In this document: in pieces, positions 60,466 through 64,000 of the stretch
How positions within the stretch are numbered: the stretch's first letter is position 1
Layout of the letters: each line of letters starts with the position of its first letter
Assembly (NCBI GenBank): GCA_949298955.1
Contig: CASFYQ010000001.1
Coordinates: 62,001-126,000, forward strand
Direction: 5' to 3'
Length of the DNA stretch: 64,000 nt
DNA from: an uncultured Bacteroidales bacterium
Lineage (GTDB): Bacteria; Bacteroidota; Bacteroidia; Bacteroidales; Barnesiellaceae
Notes under the pieces: generated by a model
Told to the model about the DNA's origin: nothing
What the model saw: only the letters and a program-made list of their open reading frames with translations
Database searches by the model: none
Made by a program: the position numbers and the translations under genes

Positions 60466-62241
60466 TTAGTTTTTCTTCAACGAAAAGAGTATGTTCAGCC
60501 CACCCGACGGTGCATTTTTTACCCAAATTTCGCCTTTGTGAAAGAGGACGGCATTCTTCACGATAGCCAGTCCCAGTCCGGTACCTCCGAGTTTGCGGGA
60601 ACGTCCTTTGTCTACGCGGTAGAAGCGTTCGAACAAGCGGTTCAGGTGTTCTTCGGGCACGCCGACTCCATTATCGGAGAAAGAGAAATAGTAATATTTG
60701 TCGTCTTCGAGATAACAGTCGATGGTGATTTGTGTGCCTTGCCCGGCATATGCGATGGCATTGTCGGTGAGGTTTCGGAAGATAGAATACAGCAAGGAGT
60801 AGTTTCCGTTCAATGTCATTTGCGGCCGCAGATTACGGGTGACGACGGTCATGTTTCGCTCGGAGAGGGCGGCTTGCGATTCGCCGATGATTTCGTTGAT
60901 AATCTTCAGCAAGTCGGTGCTGTCGGTATCGTAGAGATCTTTCGATTCGTCGAGCCGGTTGAGCATAGAGATGTCACGCAACAAGTCGGTCAACCGCTTC
61001 GACTGGGCGTAACACCGCTCCATGAACATCTTCTTGCGCTCTTCGTCCATAGGGGTGGAGAGTATGGTCTCTACGTAGCCCCTGATGCTGCTGACAGGGG
61101 TTTTGAGCTCGTGGGCAATGTTTTGAGTCAGCTGCCTTTTCAAACGGCTCTCCTGTTCCTGTTGGGTGATATCATTGATGGCGATTTCGAAAGTGTGGTC
61201 TTGAAAGATAATACACTCGATGAGAAATGTGCGGCTTCCTTTATCGAGAGTCATCGACTCGGATATGAACTCTTCGCGCACATTGGGGTCATAGAGCTTT
61301 TGTGAAATGAAATCGTTTATTTTCTTTAAGTTGTCTTCCTTGAACAGATAGTCGGCCGGCGATAGCGTATTGTCGGTGATGAAGCTGAGGTACTGGATAA
61401 ATAGGTTGTTGGCCATGATAATTCGCTTGTCTTTGGAGAAGAAGGCCAGTCCCTCCTTGGAAAATTGCAGGTGCTTGAACAGCTTTTCCTGCTCGATAGA
61501 GAGCTTCTCTTTGGTACGCAGCAGGTTGTCATAGATGTGGGTGAGGCTTTGGGTTATGTTGCCGATGTCGTCGAAGCCCGATTTGATGGTGATGTGTATG
61601 GGCTGCTCCTGTTCGGCTTGTTGAGCCAGTTGGCCGAGGGCGGCAATCGATTTGCCCAGACTGCGGCAAAAATAGTATAATAGCAGAATGGCGCAAATGG
61701 AGATTCCCACCATGAAAAAGACAAACTGTTTGTTGGGGTTGAGAATGGAGAGATTCTCTTGTTCGAAGGGGAGTGACGAGCGCACTATCCAGTCGCCATA
61801 TCGCTTGGCCGAATAGAAATAGTTCTTTTTGTGGGTTTGCGAGTGACGAATGGCATACCCCTCTTTACTATTTATAGCTTGCTGTATTTCGGGGCGATTC
61901 AGGTGGTTGCCGGCAATCGTGTCGCTCTCTCCCTCGTATTGGCTTTCGAGCATTACCGTCCCGTCATGGGCCGAGATAACGGTGACTCTCAATGGCCTGC
62001 TGGTCATGTGGCTGATAACCGAGTCGATAGAAATCGAATCGATTCCCCGGTTTTTGATTTGGGTGTATATAAGCTCGTTGTAGTCTTGCAGAAGTGCATC
62101 TAACGACTGTTGCCGGGTTTCTTTTTCGAGTTGGTATTCAAACAGCAGGATAATGGCAATGAAGACAACAAAAAGAGACCCGATAGAAAAAAACAATTTT
62201 CTATCGAAAGTCATGGCCTGTGTGCGCTTTTTGATTGTCAT
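60466..62241 (-). CDS. rprX: sensor histidine kinase, RprX-like
   Basis: A 591-aa membrane kinase: an N-terminal helix (residues about 15-35), a periplasmic domain, a second helix (FVFFMVGISICAILLLYYF), HAMP-like region, a PAS-like sensor (LAFFSKDKRIIMANNLFIQYL), dimerisation/phosphoacceptor block QNIAHELKTPVSSIRGYVET (His) and an ATPase domain with FRNLTDNAIAY, SDNGVGVPEEHL and GGTGLGLAIV. The RR partner overlaps or abuts upstream, 14 bases away when the start is at 62241. Resemblance to RprX, the kinase affecting tetracycline resistance in Bacteroides, is from memory of the family and not tested here. Confidence 0.85.
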   Translation of the reverse strand: MTIKKRTQAMTFDRKLFFSIGSLFVVFIAIILLFEYQLEKETRQQSLDALLQDYNELIYTQIKNRGIDSISIDSVISHMTSRPLRVTVISAHDGTVMLESQYEGESDTIAGNHLNRPEIQQAINSKEGYAIRHSQTHKKNYFYSAKRYGDWIVRSSLPFEQENLSILNPNKQFVFFMVGISICAILLLYYFCRSLGKSIAALGQLAQQAEQEQPIHITIKSGFDDIGNITQSLTHIYDNLLRTKEKLSIEQEKLFKHLQFSKEGLAFFSKDKRIIMANNLFIQYLSFITDNTLSPADYLFKEDNLKKINDFISQKLYDPNVREEFISESMTLDKGSRTFLIECIIFQDHTFEIAINDITQQEQESRLKRQLTQNIAHELKTPVSSIRGYVETILSTPMDEERKKMFMERCYAQSKRLTDLLRDISMLNRLDESKDLYDTDSTDLLKIINEIIGESQAALSERNMTVVTRNLRPQMTLNGNYSLLYSIFRNLTDNAIAYAGQGTQITIDCYLEDDKYYYFSFSDNGVGVPEEHLNRLFERFYRVDKGRSRKLGGTGLGLAIVKNAVLFHKGEIWVKNAPSGGLNILFSLKKN

Positions 62242-62255
62242 GCCTACACGTTCAA

Positions 62256-62936
62256 TCAGGTAGTCTCGAAACAATATCCGTATCCGAGCCGGGTTACGAT
62301 GTGTTTGCCGTAATCGCCTATTTTTTTACGTAACCGGGTAATGTTTACGTCGATGGTGCGGTCGAGCACATATACCTCGTCGGTCCATATTTTCGACAGA
62401 ATTTCTTCCCGAGAAAAAACTTGTCCCGGGTGAGAGAGCAGGAGCGACAGAATTTCGAACTCTTTTTTGGTGAGAGGTAGCTCATTCTGGTCGATAAAAG
62501 CTCGTTTTTTGACGGGGTCGATATAGAGGCTTTCGAATTGCAGGATTTCGGGCGACTCCTTTTCGGAGCTTCGGCGCAACACGGCTTTGACTCGTGCTAT
62601 CACTTCTCGAATGGAGAAGGGTTTGGAGATGTAGTCGTCGGCTCCGATGTTGAAGCCCATGAGTTTGTCGTCTTCGGTATCCTTGGCAGTCAGGAAGATG
62701 ATGGGAATGTGTTTGAGTTTCTCGTTTTTGCGCAGGAGCGAGGCCATTTTGAAACCGTTCATTTCTCCCATCATTACATCGAGCAGCAGCAGGTTGTACC
62801 CCGACAGATTCATTTGCAAGGCTTCTTCGGCCGAATTTGCCGTGTCGATTTCATAACCTTCTAATTCGAGATTGAATTTCAGAATTTCACACAAATCTTC
62901 TTCGTCGTCTACAACTAAAATTTTGTAATTGGCCAT
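62256..62936 (-). CDS. rprY: OmpR-family response regulator, RprY-like
   Basis: A 226-aa regulator: receiver domain starting MANYKILVVDDEEDLCEILKFNLELEGYE with the phospho-Asp in LLLLDVMMGEMNG and Lys in IFLTAKD, and a C-terminal winged-helix DNA-binding domain (LTKKEFEILSLLLSHPGQVFSREEILSKIW, LRKKIGDYGKHIVTRLGYGYCFE). The ATG at 62936 is chosen because the receiver fold begins there. It is followed by the cognate kinase. Confidence 0.88.
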   Translation of the reverse strand: MANYKILVVDDEEDLCEILKFNLELEGYEIDTANSAEEALQMNLSGYNLLLLDVMMGEMNGFKMASLLRKNEKLKHIPIIFLTAKDTEDDKLMGFNIGADDYISKPFSIREVIARVKAVLRRSSEKESPEILQFESLYIDPVKKRAFIDQNELPLTKKEFEILSLLLSHPGQVFSREEILSKIWTDEVYVLDRTIDVNITRLRKKIGDYGKHIVTRLGYGYCFETT

Positions 62937-63005
62937 AGCATTTGTTTTTGTTACTGCAAAATTGAGAAATAGATGTTTCAATAGTATGACAATGAGAGCC
63001 CTTTT

Positions 63006-64000
63006 TTAATCTTTGTCCGAATCCCGTTTTTGGAAATTGAGTAACAAAACATAGTCTTTCACATCGTTCCCTTTGCGGTTGCTACGCAAAGTTTGGTCGA
63101 ATGTGTATTGCTGTCCATATTTTTCCTGTATGTATTGGAAATCGCGTTCGCCCACGAGCAGATAACCCTCCTCGGGAGCCTCTTTTTCAAATTCGACCAC
63201 ACGATCTTGTGTGTAGAAATTGATGATGAAGAAATGCAGCATGGGCACCGATACGTAGGAGTATATTTTCCCCTCGGGCACTTCGGTGGCGACCCGGTCG
63301 GCAAACGGTTTCATCGATTTTGCATTGAGTATGGCCGGGAGTGTCGATGCGTCAAGCATGAGTTGTATGCCTATGAATAACGCGATGACCGAATAGATAT
63401 AACGGTTGTTGTAGGTGAGGTAACGCTTGCTTTTATAAATGTCGTAAATGAGGAAGATTATCACAATGCCCGATATAATCGACACGATGTTCCACGATTC
63501 GGAGAGGGCTGTTGCATAATAGCCTGCGTCGGGCAAAATCGAATAGTAGCGGTCGGCTATGCCGCTCTTGATAAGGAGCAATACGGCCAACAAAAGACCT
63601 CCTATCGAGGCGATAATAATCGAGAAAAGGCGCCATACCTTGGGCTTTTGTTTAAGCAGGTAGAGCATATACTCGGCCAGAAAATAGGCAATGAAGGGGT
63701 AGATAGGCAGGATATAGACCGACCGTTTGCTCTTGGGAATACAGTAGAAAACGAATATGACCACGATAGCCAGGAGGCTGAATAGTCTCATGCGGTCCAT
63801 GTGGGCGATGTATTCTTTCAGGCGGTTCCAGTATTGCTTCGGCGAGCCTTGCGGTTTCTTGTATTTCAAGGCAAAGAGCGACATGAGGGCCAGCAACGAC
63901 CAGGGCAGCCAACCGGCCAAGGTGATGTAGATATAGTACACGATGGGTTGCTCGTGCGAGTCGTAGGACATCTTACCTAGGAAGCGGCCGAAATTTTCTT
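63006..64000 (-). CDS. ArnT-like glycosyltransferase (C-terminal part; 5' end outside window)
   Basis: The reading frame runs open to the right edge with ENFGRFLGKM preceding MSYDSHEQPIVYYIYITLAGWLPW, so the true start lies beyond the window. The visible part has multiple transmembrane helices (for example LFSLLAIVVIFVFYCIPK, SIIIASIGGLLLAVLLLIK, IVSIISGIVIIFLIYDIY) and ends in a soluble domain (VLLLNFQKRDSDKD). ArnT-like enzymes transfer polyprenyl-phosphate-linked sugars to lipid A or glycans in the periplasm. It is followed 69 bases later by the RprY-like gene. Confidence 0.75.
   Translation of the reverse strand, partial: ENFGRFLGKMSYDSHEQPIVYYIYITLAGWLPWSLLALMSLFALKYKKPQGSPKQYWNRLKEYIAHMDRMRLFSLLAIVVIFVFYCIPKSKRSVYILPIYPFIAYFLAEYMLYLLKQKPKVWRLFSIIIASIGGLLLAVLLLIKSGIADRYYSILPDAGYYATALSESWNIVSIISGIVIIFLIYDIYKSKRYLTYNNRYIYSVIALFIGIQLMLDASTLPAILNAKSMKPFADRVATEVPEGKIYSYVSVPMLHFFIINFYTQDRVVEFEKEAPEEGYLLVGERDFQYIQEKYGQQYTFDQTLRSNRKGNDVKDYVLLLNFQKRDSDKD

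Overview
The window looks like chromosomal DNA of a Bacteroidales bacterium, an anaerobic gut-type Bacteroidetes. The evidence is the repeated -7 promoter element TAnnTTTG with TTTG about 20 bases upstream, weak Shine-Dalgarno signals, a C-terminal sorting-tail protein of the type IX secretion kind, a serine-type sulfatase with its anaerobic maturase, Rnf plus 2-oxoacid:ferredoxin oxidoreductase energy genes, a putative-porin family protein, and an RprX/RprY-like two-component pair. The fairly GC-rich coding sequence would suit a Barnesiella-like lineage, but that is only a guess. Most of the window is core genome; I see no phage, insertion sequence, CRISPR array, rRNA or tRNA.

Left part (1-18 kb): a broken alkaline phosphatase; a cobalamin riboswitch controlling a MetE-like methyltransferase that seems to lack the zinc ligands; rlmD; a GH172/DUF2961 secreted hydrolase; a divergent anaerobic sulfatase maturase and serine-type sulfatase; an aldehyde dehydrogenase; a probable small RNA; dnaG; an ABC export system with a lipoprotein; an omega-amidase; an acyltransferase and a small conserved protein.

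Middle (18-42 kb): an AT-rich intergenic stretch leads into a secreted protein with a sorting tail. Then comes a complete minus-strand glycine cleavage operon (lplA-gcvT-gcvH-gcvPA-gcvPB-lpdA), then lon with a 2-hydroxyacid dehydrogenase. On the plus strand follow trmN6, a Trp/Tyr-rich exported protein paired with a FadL-like outer-membrane protein, a Pif1-like helicase fused to TPRs, an AsmA-like protein and a DUF3943 protein.

Right part (42-64 kb): a DUF362 ferredoxin-like protein; a translationally coupled hydrolase/DUF2089/Yip1-like trio; an ECF sigma/anti-sigma pair flanked by three DUF4252 proteins; a four-subunit 2-oxoacid:ferredoxin oxidoreductase; a seven-gene rseC-rnfBCDGEA operon; a solute-binding protein; a putative porin; an acyl-CoA-synthetase-like ligase; an RprXY-like two-component system; and the start-truncated end of an ArnT-like glycosyltransferase.

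The Kor and Rnf operons work together in principle: Kor-type enzymes reduce ferredoxin while oxidising 2-oxoacids, and Rnf re-oxidises ferredoxin with NAD+ while pumping ions. The glycine operon carries all four subunits plus the lipoylation enzyme. No single locus is clearly a new defence or mobile system. The best candidates for undescribed biology are the zinc-ligand-less MetE relative under B12 control, the roughly 70-nt minus-strand RNA before dnaG, and the DUF4252/ECF module.
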